DNA of 25,080 nucleotides from Scatosoma sp045588185 (GCA_045588185.1 JAZNDR010000071.1:1-25080); one strand, 5' to 3'; counted from the stretch's first letter, positions 15,157 through 22,339 are shown. Made by a program: numbers and translations. Notes: generated from the letters alone by a model not told the origin.

Positions 15157-15592
15157 TTAAATTTTAATACCAAAAGAATTTACTATTCCAATAAATTCCC
15201 CACAATGCTCTGTCTGTAAAATATGGCTATTAGGATTGACTTCATAATTGATGGCATTTACGCTCTCAAGTCCATAATATTTTTCACCCGTCGAATATTC
15301 TTCGTCTTTAAGCGTAGAAGATAAAATTACTTGAACGCCCGTTTTCTTATATTCTTCAATCATTATGTTTTCTTTTTTTGTTGAAAGCTCACCTTTTCTA
15401 AAACAATCCATAATAAGCGGAAAATCATATTTGAAATACCAAAAAAGTGCTAACGTTCTACTAAAATAGTATTCTTGTTCTTCGCTTCCCGAAAATGTCA
15501 TATCTTTTGTAGCAAAAAAAATCTTTATATACTTTTGTCCCATCAGGATTAATAAGCATATAAAACATATTCATTTTAGATAGAATAGTCAC
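15157..15592 (-). pseudogene. Unknown small gene with a one-base insertion in a T8 run
   Basis: The open part (15157-15543) encodes 128 residues that include SGSEEQEYYFSRTLALFWYF and end in GEFIGIVNSFGIKI. Its apparent start is inside another frame: upstream, on minus, the frame from GTG 15592 or ATG 15574 reads MFYMLINPDGTKVYKDFF and then shifts. Changing the eight-T run (plus 15514-15521) to seven joins VYKDFF to ATKDMTFSG, giving a protein of about 146-152 aa. I do not recognise the family. It overlaps the end of the 45-aa ORF and ends 53 bases before RNA copy 2, so it may be a former partner of the RNA/HEPN module. Frameshift could also be an assembly error. Confidence 0.55.
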
Positions 15593-15594
15593 TT

Positions 15595-15732
15595 TTACAT
15601 TTTTTGTTCGTCCGAGCTTTTGTCTTGTTTCCTTTGTTCAGCTTGAATATTTGTTTCCAATAACTCTCTTTTATCATATCCGATAGGTTTTCTTTGCTTT
15701 TTATTATTTTTTAATATAATGTCACAAATCAT
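15595..15732 (-). CDS. 45-aa charged ORF, possibly the tail of an IS-disrupted gene
   Basis: ATG 15732 to TAA 15595. The product is very hydrophilic and helical (KKQRKPIGYDKRELLETN, then AEQRKQDKSSDEQKM), which looks like real coding sequence but is not recognised. Its stop region ATGTAAAAGTG overlaps the likely GTG start of the next gene. The ribosome binding site is poor and its 5' end lies exactly on the promoter of the IS3 transposase, so it may be the C-terminal remnant of a longer gene cut by the insertion. Confidence 0.4.
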   Translation of the reverse strand: MICDIILKNNKKQRKPIGYDKRELLETNIQAEQRKQDKSSDEQKM

Positions 15733-15760
15733 TTACAAGTAATACAACTTCCTATATAAT
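15732..15760 (+). promoter_or_regulatory. Promoter of the IS3 transposase gene
   Basis: TTTACA (15732-15737), 17-base spacer, TATAAT (15755-15760) on plus, about 50 bases before the transposase ATG. A small CGGC/GCCG hairpin (15770-15781) lies in the leader. Confidence 0.7.
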
Positions 15761-15809
15761 AACTTCCATCGGCAAATGCCGAAATAAATTATTTTAAGGA
15801 GTTATACTC

Positions 15810-16958
15810 ATGAAACACTTTTACACACCTGAACAAGTGCAACAATGTTGCACGGCTTATGCAACAGGAAAGCCCATTTCTGCCCTTTTCGTAGAACTTG
15901 GCATTCCTAAAAGTACCATTTATACTTGGATACGGCGAAATAAAGACAAGCGGAAAAATAACCGTGAAATTATTTCGCTTAAATCCCACCGCCTACTTGA
16001 ACAAAAAGTCAAACGTTTGGAAGGAATTATCCAAATATTAAAAAGAGTACATGGAACGGTCAACATTCCAATAGAAGAAAAAATCGAACTTATTGCAGCG
16101 TTAGAAAAAGAATATAGCGTTCGTATGATATGCGACGCATTAGGCTTTCGGCGCGGCACTTATTATTATCGAATTGATCAAAATAATCAAACAAGTTATG
16201 ATAAAAGAAAAGAAGAATTAAAAGTTTTAATTCAACAAATATACGACGATAACGGACATATTTTCGGTGCTGAAAAAATTACTGCGATTTTAAAAGAACA
16301 AGGCGAACCTGTTACCGCCCCAACCGTTCGTATTCTTATGCAAGAAATGGGATTAAGCAGTATGAGATTGGAGTCAAAAAAGTTATACGAGAAAGAAAAT
16401 AAGAAATATCCGAATCGAGTCAATCAACAATTCAACCCTACCTGTCCGAATCAAATTTGGGTAGGCGACGTTACACAATTTCGATTCAATAATTGTACTT
16501 ATTACATATCTGCGATCATGGATTTATACGCAAGAAAAATTATCGCCTATCGCGTGGGAAGGAGAAATAGTACACAATTAGTAAAGAGTACTTTTAAGTC
16601 GGCTTATGAAAGTAGACACCCTGCTCAAGATTTAATATTCCATACCGACCGAGGCGGCAATTATCGCTCTAAAACTTTTTGCAAATATCTTGCTGAATTA
16701 AACGTAAAACAATCCTTTTCACGATCTCGTGTTCCTTATGATAATTCCGTAATTGAATCTTTCTTTTCTTCCTTCAAACGCGAAGAATTATACCGCGTAA
16801 AATACCGTTCCGAATATGAATTCAGAACGGCGATCAATACCTATATGGAATTTTATAACGAAAGCCGTCCACACAAAAACAACAAGTATTTAAGTCCAAA
16901 TAAAAAAGAAGCCGAATTCTTTCAAAAACAAAAAGAACTCGACGGATTTTTGTATTAA
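15810..16958 (+). CDS. IS3 family transposase, single uninterrupted ORF
   Basis: 382 aa. N-terminal helix-turn-helix (YTPEQVQQCC to KSTIYTWIRRNK, residues 5-46), a coiled coil/leucine-zipper-like stretch (about 56-82), an HTH_21-type segment with HIFGAEKI near residue 150, then the rve DDE core. Catalytic residues are D220 in WVGDVTQF, D280 in FHTDRGGNY and E316 in NSVIESFF; D280 to E316 is the family's D-x35-E. Most IS3 elements make OrfAB by -1 frameshifting; here both halves are already in one frame. GGAG ten bases before ATG. I could not identify terminal inverted repeats, so the element's ends, and whether it is still mobile, are open. Confidence 0.93.
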   Translation: MKHFYTPEQVQQCCTAYATGKPISALFVELGIPKSTIYTWIRRNKDKRKNNREIISLKSHRLLEQKVKRLEGIIQILKRVHGTVNIPIEEKIELIAALEKEYSVRMICDALGFRRGTYYYRIDQNNQTSYDKRKEELKVLIQQIYDDNGHIFGAEKITAILKEQGEPVTAPTVRILMQEMGLSSMRLESKKLYEKENKKYPNRVNQQFNPTCPNQIWVGDVTQFRFNNCTYYISAIMDLYARKIIAYRVGRRNSTQLVKSTFKSAYESRHPAQDLIFHTDRGGNYRSKTFCKYLAELNVKQSFSRSRVPYDNSVIESFFSSFKREELYRVKYRSEYEFRTAINTYMEFYNESRPHKNNKYLSPNKKEAEFFQKQKELDGFLY

Positions 16959-16986
16959 ACAAGATGGTCAAAAACAATTTCTTTTT

Positions 16987-17053
16987 CGTTTTTGATTTCT
17001 ATTTTAAACTTTTTTGATTATAAGTTTCCAAATAAAATAAAAATCAAAAAACG
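16987..17053. repeat. AT-rich 19-bp inverted repeat after the transposase
   Basis: Arms 16987-17005 and 17034-17053 are complementary apart from one mismatch and one extra A, with a nested AAACTT/AAGTTT pair between them. It may lie near the right end of the IS or form a cruciform. The rest of 16959-17076 holds nothing that I recognise. Confidence 0.5.
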
Positions 17054-17076
17054 CTAAATCCTTTGAAAATAAAGGC

Positions 17077-17138
17077 AAAAAAGTGAAATCACCTCTTCCA
17101 TTCGCACTTGACCGGTACGAATCCGAAGGGGTGTTTCA
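17077..17138 (-). terminator. Intrinsic terminator of the tRNA operon
   Basis: Minus strand: TGAAA-CACC-CTTC pairs with GAAG-GGTG-TTTCA (one bulge, one mismatch), with an inner ATTCG/CGAAT stem, then six T. It starts a few bases after the tRNA-Tyr CCA. Confidence 0.75.
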
Positions 17139-17141
17139 TCG

Positions 17142-17226
17142 TGGTGGGCAGAGGTGGATTCGAACCACCGAAGTCGAAGACGTCAGATTTACAGTCTGAT
17201 CCATTTGGCCACTCTGGAATCTGCCC
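17142..17226 (-). tRNA. tRNA-Tyr (anticodon GTA)
   Basis: 85 nt including encoded CCA. Acceptor GGGCAGA/TCTGCCC, discriminator A, anticodon GTA in ACTGTAAATC, the long class II variable arm expected of bacterial tRNA-Tyr, and T-loop GGTTCGAATCC. Last gene of the tRNA operon. Confidence 0.95.
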
Positions 17227-17239
17227 GTATGAAATTGTT

Positions 17240-17315
17240 TGGAGCCGGTGATTGGACTCGAACCCACAACCTGCTGATTACAAATCAGCTGCTCTGCCAA
17301 TTGAGCTACACCGGC
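17240..17315 (-). tRNA. tRNA-Thr (anticodon TGT)
   Basis: 76 nt with encoded CCA. Acceptor GCCGGTG/CACCGGC, D-arm AGCTCAATTGGCAGAGC, anticodon TGT in GATTTGTAATC, T-loop GGTTCGAGTCC. Confidence 0.95.
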
Positions 17316-17348
17316 GTGAGCTTTTAACTCGTTTTCTTCGCGCCTCTC

Positions 17349-17418
17349 GCAACGCTCCAATTTATCTACAAACATTTATTCCCCTCGTTGGGGATAAATG
17401 TTTGTTGGTGCCTTGGGG
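17349..17418. repeat. 70-bp direct repeat, copy A (contains tRNA-Phe 3' end and long hairpin)
   Basis: Matches 17529-17598 at an exact offset of 180 bases with two mismatches, both in the hairpin loop. It contains the last 13 bases of tRNA-Phe including CCA (minus strand CCCCAAGGCACCA) without the rest of the gene, and a 16-bp hairpin (17368-17405). Likely remnant of a duplicated tRNA-Phe end or of an excised element. The spacer 17419-17528 holds no intact gene; a GGTGGTTCG at its left recalls a tRNA T-arm. Confidence 0.85.
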
Positions 17419-17528
17419 ACGGTATCTTGCGACATTCGCAAGAGCTTCGTCACTCACGAACCCCATCAACATTTTACAGTTTTCGATTTTCGTTCCTCGC
17501 GCGAACCACCGCTAACTCGGCGTTTCTT

Positions 17529-17598
17529 GCAACGCTCCAATTTATCTACAAACATTTATTCCCCGCATTGGGGATAAATGTTTGTTGGTGCCTTGGGG
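17529..17598. repeat. 70-bp direct repeat, copy B (at the real tRNA-Phe 3' end)
   Basis: The intact partner of the repeat at 17349-17418. Its hairpin (17548-17585, ACAAACATTTAT-CCCC against GGGG-ATAAATGTTTGT) starts at the base after the tRNA-Phe CCA, so on the RNA it forms the immediate 3' trailer. No T-run follows, so it is not a standard terminator. Confidence 0.85.
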
Positions 17599-17661
17599 CG
17601 GAATCGAACCACCGACAGGCAGATTTTCAGTCTGCTGCTCTACCGACTGAGCTACCAAGGC
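17586..17661 (-). tRNA. tRNA-Phe (anticodon GAA)
   Basis: 76 nt with encoded CCA. Acceptor GCCTTGG/CCAAGGC, anticodon GAA in ACTGAAAATC, T-loop GGTTCGATTCC, discriminator A. Confidence 0.95.
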
Positions 17662-17666
17662 ATTTA

Positions 17667-17743
17667 TGGCGACCCAAAACGGGCTCGAACCGTCGACCTC
17701 CAGCGTGACAGGCTGGCGCTCTAACCAACTGAGCTATTGGGCC
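17667..17743 (-). tRNA. tRNA-Asp (anticodon GTC)
   Basis: 77 nt with encoded CCA. Acceptor GGCCCAA/TTGGGTC with one G-T pair, discriminator G, anticodon GTC in CTGTCACG, T-loop GGTTCGAGCCC. First gene of the operon. Confidence 0.95.
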
Positions 17744-17776
17744 ATAAATCTGTTTGCTCTCAAACAGTGCTTGTAT

Positions 17777-17805
17777 ATAATACTCTATTTCAAGATTTTT
17801 GTCAA
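17777..17805 (-). promoter_or_regulatory. Promoter of the tRNA Asp-Phe-Thr-Tyr operon
   Basis: Minus strand TTGACA (17800-17805), 17-base spacer, TATTAT (17777-17782), about 30 bases before mature tRNA-Asp. Confidence 0.85.
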
Positions 17806-17933
17806 GCGTTTTTCTCAGGTTTTTATGCAATTTCCTAAAAAATTTTCAACTTTTTTTCAAAATGCTTTTTTGGAAAAAAACGCTCGATTTTTTAATTGAT
17901 TTTTTGCGTTCATCGCGTACCTGCCCCCGCCTT

Positions 17934-19124
17934 TTACTTCACGTACAGCTTTGCAAGTCCGCCCTCCGCCGTTTCCCTATACGAACGTTTGAGGTCTTTT
18001 CCCGTTTCGTACATCGTTTGTACGACGAGGTCAAAGGATATCTTTCGGCTATCCGAAAGAAAATACGCCAAAGAGGACGCGTTGATTGCACGCATTGCCG
18101 CCACCGCGTTCCGCTCAATACAAGGTATCTGCACAAGTCCGCAAATCGGGTCGCAGGTGAGCCCCAAATGATGCTCCATCGCAACCTCTGCCGAATACTC
18201 AATTTGACCAAGCGTAAGCTCGCGCAATTCGCTTAACGCCGCCGTTGCCATACAGCAGGCACTTCCAATCTCCGCTTGACAACCGCATTCCGCGCCTGAT
18301 ATTGAAGCGTTCGTCTTGATGAGATTTCCTATAAGCCCTGCCGTAGCAAGCGCGTTGACGACCATTTCGTCCGTATATCCCTGCCGTTCCTGTGCATATT
18401 TCAGCACAGCGGGCACGACGCCACACGCACCGCAGGTTGGCGCAGTTACGATCGTTCCGCCCGACGCGTTTTCTTCGCTGACAGCAAACGCATACGCGCA
18501 AACGAGCCGATGTTCGCGCGTTTCTGCACTTTCTTCGGGGGCTGTACCTTTGAAAAGTATCTTCGCACGCCGTTTTACTTCCAAGCCCCCAGGAAGCGTT
18601 CCCGAGCGTTTTACGCCCCGTTCTACCGCGTCTTTCATCGTCTGCCATACCTCGGCAAGATATTCCTTTATCTCTTCGCCCTCGCATTCGTAAACGTAAT
18701 CGTAAAGGCGCATATTCTTCTTTTTACAATATGCACGGATTTCGCGGAGCGTTTCCAACGGATAGACCTCTTTACCCTCGGTATCCGCTCTACCCTCGGC
18801 AACGATTGCACCGCCACCGACGCTATATACCCTTAAACGCGACGTTTCTTCGCCTTTTTGATAGGCAATCAAGTCCATCGTGTTCGGATGCACCGTTTGC
18901 GTTTTTACGTCGTTTTCTACCGTTACAGGAGAAAGCACACTCTCGATTACTTTACCCGTGCCGTGCCCCTCGCCCGTCTTTGCCAAAGAACCGTACAGCA
19001 CCGCTTTGAATTGGTCGGCGTTCGGATTTTCATTTAAAAACAATTTACACGCACGCTCCGGTCCGATGGTGTGCGAGGAGGAAGGTCCTTTTCCAATTCT
19101 GTATAATTCTTTTAATGATTTCAT
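17934..19124 (-). CDS. sdaA: L-serine ammonia-lyase, iron-sulfur-dependent, single chain
   Basis: 396 aa. Converts L-serine to pyruvate and ammonia in the cytoplasm using a [4Fe-4S] cluster. The beta-type domain is N-terminal (KGPSSSHTIGPERA, residues about 12-26, then YGSLAKTGEGHGT), and the alpha-type catalytic domain is C-terminal with APTCGACGVVP, GAECGCQAEIGSACCMA and LTCDPICGLVQIPCIERNA, which carry the cluster cysteines. Both domains are in one chain, as in E. coli SdaA; B. subtilis splits them. About 60 residues shorter than E. coli SdaA. AAGGGAA before ATG 19124 and a good promoter at 19190-19218 support a monocistronic unit. It lies between the tRNA and ribosomal operons. Confidence 0.93.
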   Translation of the reverse strand: MKSLKELYRIGKGPSSSHTIGPERACKLFLNENPNADQFKAVLYGSLAKTGEGHGTGKVIESVLSPVTVENDVKTQTVHPNTMDLIAYQKGEETSRLRVYSVGGGAIVAEGRADTEGKEVYPLETLREIRAYCKKKNMRLYDYVYECEGEEIKEYLAEVWQTMKDAVERGVKRSGTLPGGLEVKRRAKILFKGTAPEESAETREHRLVCAYAFAVSEENASGGTIVTAPTCGACGVVPAVLKYAQERQGYTDEMVVNALATAGLIGNLIKTNASISGAECGCQAEIGSACCMATAALSELRELTLGQIEYSAEVAMEHHLGLTCDPICGLVQIPCIERNAVAAMRAINASSLAYFLSDSRKISFDLVVQTMYETGKDLKRSYRETAEGGLAKLYVK

Positions 19125-19189
19125 AACGATTCCCTTTTTCCTATGCTTTTACGGTTCAACGCGTACATGGTATGCCCATCTACGCTTTT

Positions 19190-19218
19190 ATTATAGCATA
19201 AATGCACGAGTTTGTAAA
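19190..19218 (-). promoter_or_regulatory. Promoter of the L-serine dehydratase gene
   Basis: Minus strand TTTACA (19213-19218), 17-base spacer, TATAAT (19190-19195). The leader begins near 19183 and can fold GCGTA/TACGC with an inner TGG/CCA, in the segment that contains the dispersed TTCAACGCGTACATG motif. Confidence 0.8.
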
Positions 19219-19236
19219 CAAAACGCCCTGTGTTTT

Positions 19237-19266
19237 AGAAAAAATAACCCGCAGATTCCTGCGGGT
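19237..19266 (-). terminator. Intrinsic terminator of the alpha operon (after rplQ)
   Basis: Minus strand ACCCGCAG-GAAT-CTGCGGGT (19247-19266), an 8-bp perfect stem, then TATTTTTT. It lies 18 bases after the rplQ stop. Confidence 0.92.
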
Positions 19267-19283
19267 ATTTTCCGTTTAAACAA

Positions 19284-19790
19284 TTAAACTAATTCGATGA
19301 TTGCTTTTTGAGCAGCGTCACCGCGACGTTCGCCGAGAAGGTAAATTCTCGTGTAACCGCCACCTTGACCAAGTTCTTCTTTACGAGCCGCGTACTTGGG
19401 CGCAATCTCGTTGAAAAGTTTGTCCATCAAGGGGTGTTGAACATCAGCCGTTCTTGCCTTAAATTCGCTCTTCTTTTCCGTGAAAGCCTTAACCTCTTGA
19501 AGGTCGTAGGTTTTCGCCATGATAGCACGGCGAGCAGCAAGCTTCTTCGCACCGTCTTTTACGCTGGTAACGGTAACTTCCTTGCCCTTGCTATCCTTTT
19601 TCGTTACTTCAAATTCGACGTTATCGTCGTAAGTGTTTACCGCTTTGGTGATGAGCTTTTCAACGTAAGATCTAAGCTCTTTTGCCTTTGCAGCGGTCGT
19701 TTCGATTTTTCCATACCAAAGAAGCTGGGACGCGAGGTTTCTCAAAAGCGCGTTTCTTTCTTTGGACGTTCTTCCCAATTTGCCGGGCAT
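19284..19790 (-). CDS. rplQ: 50S ribosomal protein L17
   Basis: 168 aa. Conserved start PGKLGRTSKERNALLRNLA and LLWYGKIETTAAKAKELR, and conserved end GGGYTRIYLLGERRGDAAQKAIIELV. Typical bacterial L17 is about 115-130 aa; here about 45 extra residues lie in the middle (roughly 53-100, VEFEVTKKDSKGKEVTVTSV and following), between the two conserved halves. Last gene of the operon; AGGAGG lies inside the end of rpoA, four bases of gap, so translation is coupled. Confidence 0.95.
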   Translation of the reverse strand: MPGKLGRTSKERNALLRNLASQLLWYGKIETTAAKAKELRSYVEKLITKAVNTYDDNVEFEVTKKDSKGKEVTVTSVKDGAKKLAARRAIMAKTYDLQEVKAFTEKKSEFKARTADVQHPLMDKLFNEIAPKYAARKEELGQGGGYTRIYLLGERRGDAAQKAIIELV

Positions 19791-19794
19791 AATT

Positions 19795-20745
19795 TTAATC
19801 CTCCTGTTGTCTTAATGCAAGGCCGTAAGAATCCAATTTATTGATGACTTCGTCAAGCGATTTTCTGCCGAGGTTTCTCACCTTCAACATATCGTCTTCC
19901 GTCTTCTTGGTAAGGTCTTCGACCGTGTGAATGTTCGCTCTCTTTAAGCAATTGTACGAACGGACGGAAAGGTCCATTTCTTCAATCGCCATTTTGAGAA
20001 TTTGTTGTTGCTTATCGTCTTCCGTCTTAACGAGGATATCCATACCCTTGATCGTTTCACTAAGATTTACGAACAAATTGATATGATCCTGCATAATCTT
20101 TGCCGCCAAAGAAATGATTTCTTTGCCCGAGAACGTGCCGTCTGTCCATACTTCCAACGTAAGCTTATCATAGTCTACCGCTTGCCCTACGCGCGTAGGT
20201 TCAACCGTATAGTTTACTCTTTGTACGGGCGTATAGATGGAGTCAACTGCAATATAGTCGACAACCGCTTTCTTGTTCTCTTTCGCGGGTCTATACCCTC
20301 TACCTCTGCCGACCGTGATTTCGACGTCAAGCTTTGCACCCTCGTCGATCGTGCAGATGTATTGATCCGCATTGATCACTTCGATTTCAGCGTCTACGTT
20401 GAGATCTTTACCCGTAAGAACGGCAGGACCTTCTTTACAAATGTGCAGTACCTTCTCGTAATCCTTGTCAATAACTTTCGTTTTGATTGCAAGCGTTTTG
20501 AGGTTAAGGATAATCTCCGTAACGTCTTCTTTCACGCCCGCTACCGCGGAAAACTCGTGTTTTACAGTACCGTCGGGGAACTTGATGCCTTCCACAGCCG
20601 CGCCAGGCAATGCAGAGAGCAAAATTCTTCTCAGACAGTTTCCAATGGTAAGACCGAAACCTTTTTCCAAAGGCTCGCATACGACTTTCGCATAGAAATC
20701 GTCGTTTTCAAGCACTTCGAGTTTGGGCAGATCCATTTCGATCAT
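19795..20745 (-). CDS. rpoA: DNA-directed RNA polymerase subunit alpha
   Basis: 316 aa, normal length. N-terminal assembly domain with FGLTIGNCLRRILLSALPGAAV and the RGRGYRPA block; C-terminal domain of two helix-hairpin-helix motifs (LDLSVRSYNCLKRANIHTV to LGRKSLDEVINKL) that contacts UP elements and regulators. ATG 20745 has AGGAGG seven bases upstream. Sits between rpsD and rplQ, the conserved place in Gram-positive genomes. Confidence 0.97.
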   Translation of the reverse strand: MIEMDLPKLEVLENDDFYAKVVCEPLEKGFGLTIGNCLRRILLSALPGAAVEGIKFPDGTVKHEFSAVAGVKEDVTEIILNLKTLAIKTKVIDKDYEKVLHICKEGPAVLTGKDLNVDAEIEVINADQYICTIDEGAKLDVEITVGRGRGYRPAKENKKAVVDYIAVDSIYTPVQRVNYTVEPTRVGQAVDYDKLTLEVWTDGTFSGKEIISLAAKIMQDHINLFVNLSETIKGMDILVKTEDDKQQQILKMAIEEMDLSVRSYNCLKRANIHTVEDLTKKTEDDMLKVRNLGRKSLDEVINKLDSYGLALRQQED

Positions 20746-20770
20746 TGTGATACCTCCTGATATTTTTCAA

Positions 20771-21397
20771 TTATTTGGAGTACAATTCGACAATCATGTG
20801 CTCAGCAATCTGGCTGTCGATGTCTTCTCTCGTGGGAAGAGCTAATACCTTTCCTTCAAGCTTTTCTCTGTCAAACTCAACCCATTTTACAAGGGTGTTG
20901 CTTGCCTTCGTATCTTTGAGTTCGGTGAAATATTTGTTTCCCTTTCTATTTTCTTTTACGACGATTACGTCGCCCGCTTTTACGATATACGAAGGAATCG
21001 TAACCGTTTTGCCGTTTACCGACAAATGCGCGTGGCTGACGATTTGACGAGCCAACGTTCTCGAAGGAGCAATGCCCATTCTGAACACGACGTTGTCAAG
21101 ACGTCTTTCCAAGAGCGAAAGCATGTTTTCACCCGTAACGCCCTTCATACGGTCTGCCATTTCGTAATACTTACGGAACTGACCTTCCTGAACGCCGTAA
21201 ATTCTCTTGGTCTTCTGCTTTTCACGAAGCTGCAATCCGTATTCGGAAACCTTCTTTCTGTCCGCACCGTGCTGACCGGGAGCAACCGGACGCTTGTTGA
21301 ACGGGCATTTTTCCATATAGCACTTATCCCCTTTAAGGAAAAGTTTTGCGCCTTCTCTTCTGCAAAGCTTACACTTTGCTTCTCTATATCTTGCCAT
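20771..21397 (-). CDS. rpsD: 30S ribosomal protein S4
   Basis: 208 aa. Zinc-binding (C+) form: C9-x2-C12 and C26-x4-C31 in the N-terminal domain, then the S4 RNA-binding domain with RRLDNVVFRMGIAPSRT and HAHLSVNGKTV. S4 nucleates 30S assembly and in several bacteria represses its own operon, so the long rpsM leader (22204-22480) is a candidate target here. Confidence 0.97.
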   Translation of the reverse strand: MARYREAKCKLCRREGAKLFLKGDKCYMEKCPFNKRPVAPGQHGADRKKVSEYGLQLREKQKTKRIYGVQEGQFRKYYEMADRMKGVTGENMLSLLERRLDNVVFRMGIAPSRTLARQIVSHAHLSVNGKTVTIPSYIVKAGDVIVVKENRKGNKYFTELKDTKASNTLVKWVEFDREKLEGKVLALPTREDIDSQIAEHMIVELYSK

Positions 21398-21417
21398 TTT
21401 CTAATACTTCCTCCTGA

Positions 21418-21816
21418 TTAAACTCTACGACGCTTCGGCGGTCTGCAACCGTTGTGAGGAATAGGAGAAACGTCGGAAATCAAGGTGATTTCTAATTCGC
21501 AAGCGGAAAGCGCGCGAATTGCGGATTCTCTTCCTGCACCAGGGCCTTTTACGTATACTTCAACCGTACGAAGTCCGTGCTCTTTTGCAACCTTAGCAGC
21601 CGTTTCAGCAGCCATCTGCGCCGCAAACGGCGTACCCTTTCTGCTACCCTTGTAGCCAAGCGCACCTGCGCTCGATTGCGAAATTGCGTTACCGTTCATA
21701 TCCGTCACCGTAACGATGGTGTTGTTGAAGGTGGACTGAATGTGAACTTGTCCTTTGTCTACTTTCTTAATTTCTTTGCGTTTACGGGAAACGACTTTCT
21801 TTTTTGCTTCTGCCAT
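21418..21816 (-). CDS. rpsK: 30S ribosomal protein S11
   Basis: 132 aa. Typical GQVHIQSTFNNTIVTVTD, GYKGSRKGTPFAAQMAAE and the C-terminal SDVSPIPHNGCRPPKRRRV, complete. Binds 16S rRNA of the platform. Preceded by GGAGG; 20 bases from rpsD. Confidence 0.97.
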   Translation of the reverse strand: MAEAKKKVVSRKRKEIKKVDKGQVHIQSTFNNTIVTVTDMNGNAISQSSAGALGYKGSRKGTPFAAQMAAETAAKVAKEHGLRTVEVYVKGPGAGRESAIRALSACELEITLISDVSPIPHNGCRPPKRRRV

Positions 21817-21834
21817 TATTTATCGCCTCCTCTC

Positions 21835-22203
21835 TTACTTCTTCTTGCCTGCGATAGCACGCGCAGGACCTTTACGCGTACGAGCGTTTCTCTTCGTGCT
21901 CTGTCCGCGTACGGGCAAGCCCTTTCTGTGACGGATACCGCGATAGCATCCGATTTCCATAAGGCGCTTAATGTTGAGGGACACTTCACTACGAAGTTCA
22001 CCTTCTACTCTCAAATTGTGGTCGATATATTCTCTTAATTTGGAAACGTCGTTCTCGTCGAGATCTTTTACTCTCGTATCGGGATTGATGCCCGTTTCCG
22101 CGAGAATCTTCTTCGAAGTCGTTAAACCGATACCGTAAATGTAGGTAAGTCCGATTTCGACTCTCTTTTCTCTGGGTAAATCTACACCGGCAATACGTGC
22201 CAT
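21835..22203 (-). CDS. rpsM: 30S ribosomal protein S13
   Basis: 122 aa. ARIAGVDLPREKRVEIGLTY start, helix-two-turn-helix with GIG motif, GCYRGIRHRKGLPVRGQ and a basic tail ending AGKKK. Located at the 30S head, touches the 50S subunit and tRNA. CGGAGG before ATG 22203. First gene after the internal promoter at 22487-22516. Confidence 0.97.
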   Translation of the reverse strand: MARIAGVDLPREKRVEIGLTYIYGIGLTTSKKILAETGINPDTRVKDLDENDVSKLREYIDHNLRVEGELRSEVSLNIKRLMEIGCYRGIRHRKGLPVRGQSTKRNARTRKGPARAIAGKKK

Positions 22204-22339
22204 TGATTTCTGTCCTCCGTTTTTTGTTCTTTGTTTGTGTTTATTTTTTATTTATTGCTAACGAATACGCCAAGCAAGGCAGTGGAAAATGCCCGTTTGG
22301 GGTACTGTATTGTTTTTGAGGTTCTAAACTTGTCCTCGC

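Larger units (their letters stand above)
11001..17076. mobile_element. Probable accessory/integrated island (boundaries approximate)
   Basis: The segment between the helicase pseudogene and the tRNA operon terminator holds a tyrosine recombinase, a sigma-region-4-like regulator, small unknown genes, a HEPN abortive-infection gene with structured RNAs, and an IS3 transposase. These are typical cargo of integrative elements. Genes lie on both strands, unlike the flanking long minus-strand operons. I could not find matching attachment-site direct repeats at both ends and no conjugation or replication genes are visible, so it may be a degraded element or a defence island. Edges given are simply the limits of the unusual content. 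Confidence 0.35.

Noticed and set aside
15719..17054. Exact IS3 ends with terminal inverted repeats
   Set aside because: I compared the AT-rich flanks and found no convincing left/right inverted match or target duplication, so I did not assign ends.
11001..17226. Island integrated at tRNA-Tyr with att sites
   Set aside because: The tRNA-Tyr 3' end is not repeated near the integrase end of the island, and the operon terminator follows tRNA-Tyr intact.
17419..17528. An extra tRNA gene between tRNA-Thr and tRNA-Phe
   Set aside because: Only a T-arm-like GGTGGTTCG and a 3'-end fragment exist; no anticodon arm or acceptor pairing can be drawn.
18199..18687. 162-codon minus frame within the serine dehydratase gene
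   Set aside because: Arg/Cys-rich out-of-frame shadow of the real gene in a GC-richer region.
20002..20760. 252-codon plus-strand frame opposite rpoA
   Set aside because: It is an antisense shadow of rpoA codon usage; rpoA is unambiguous.
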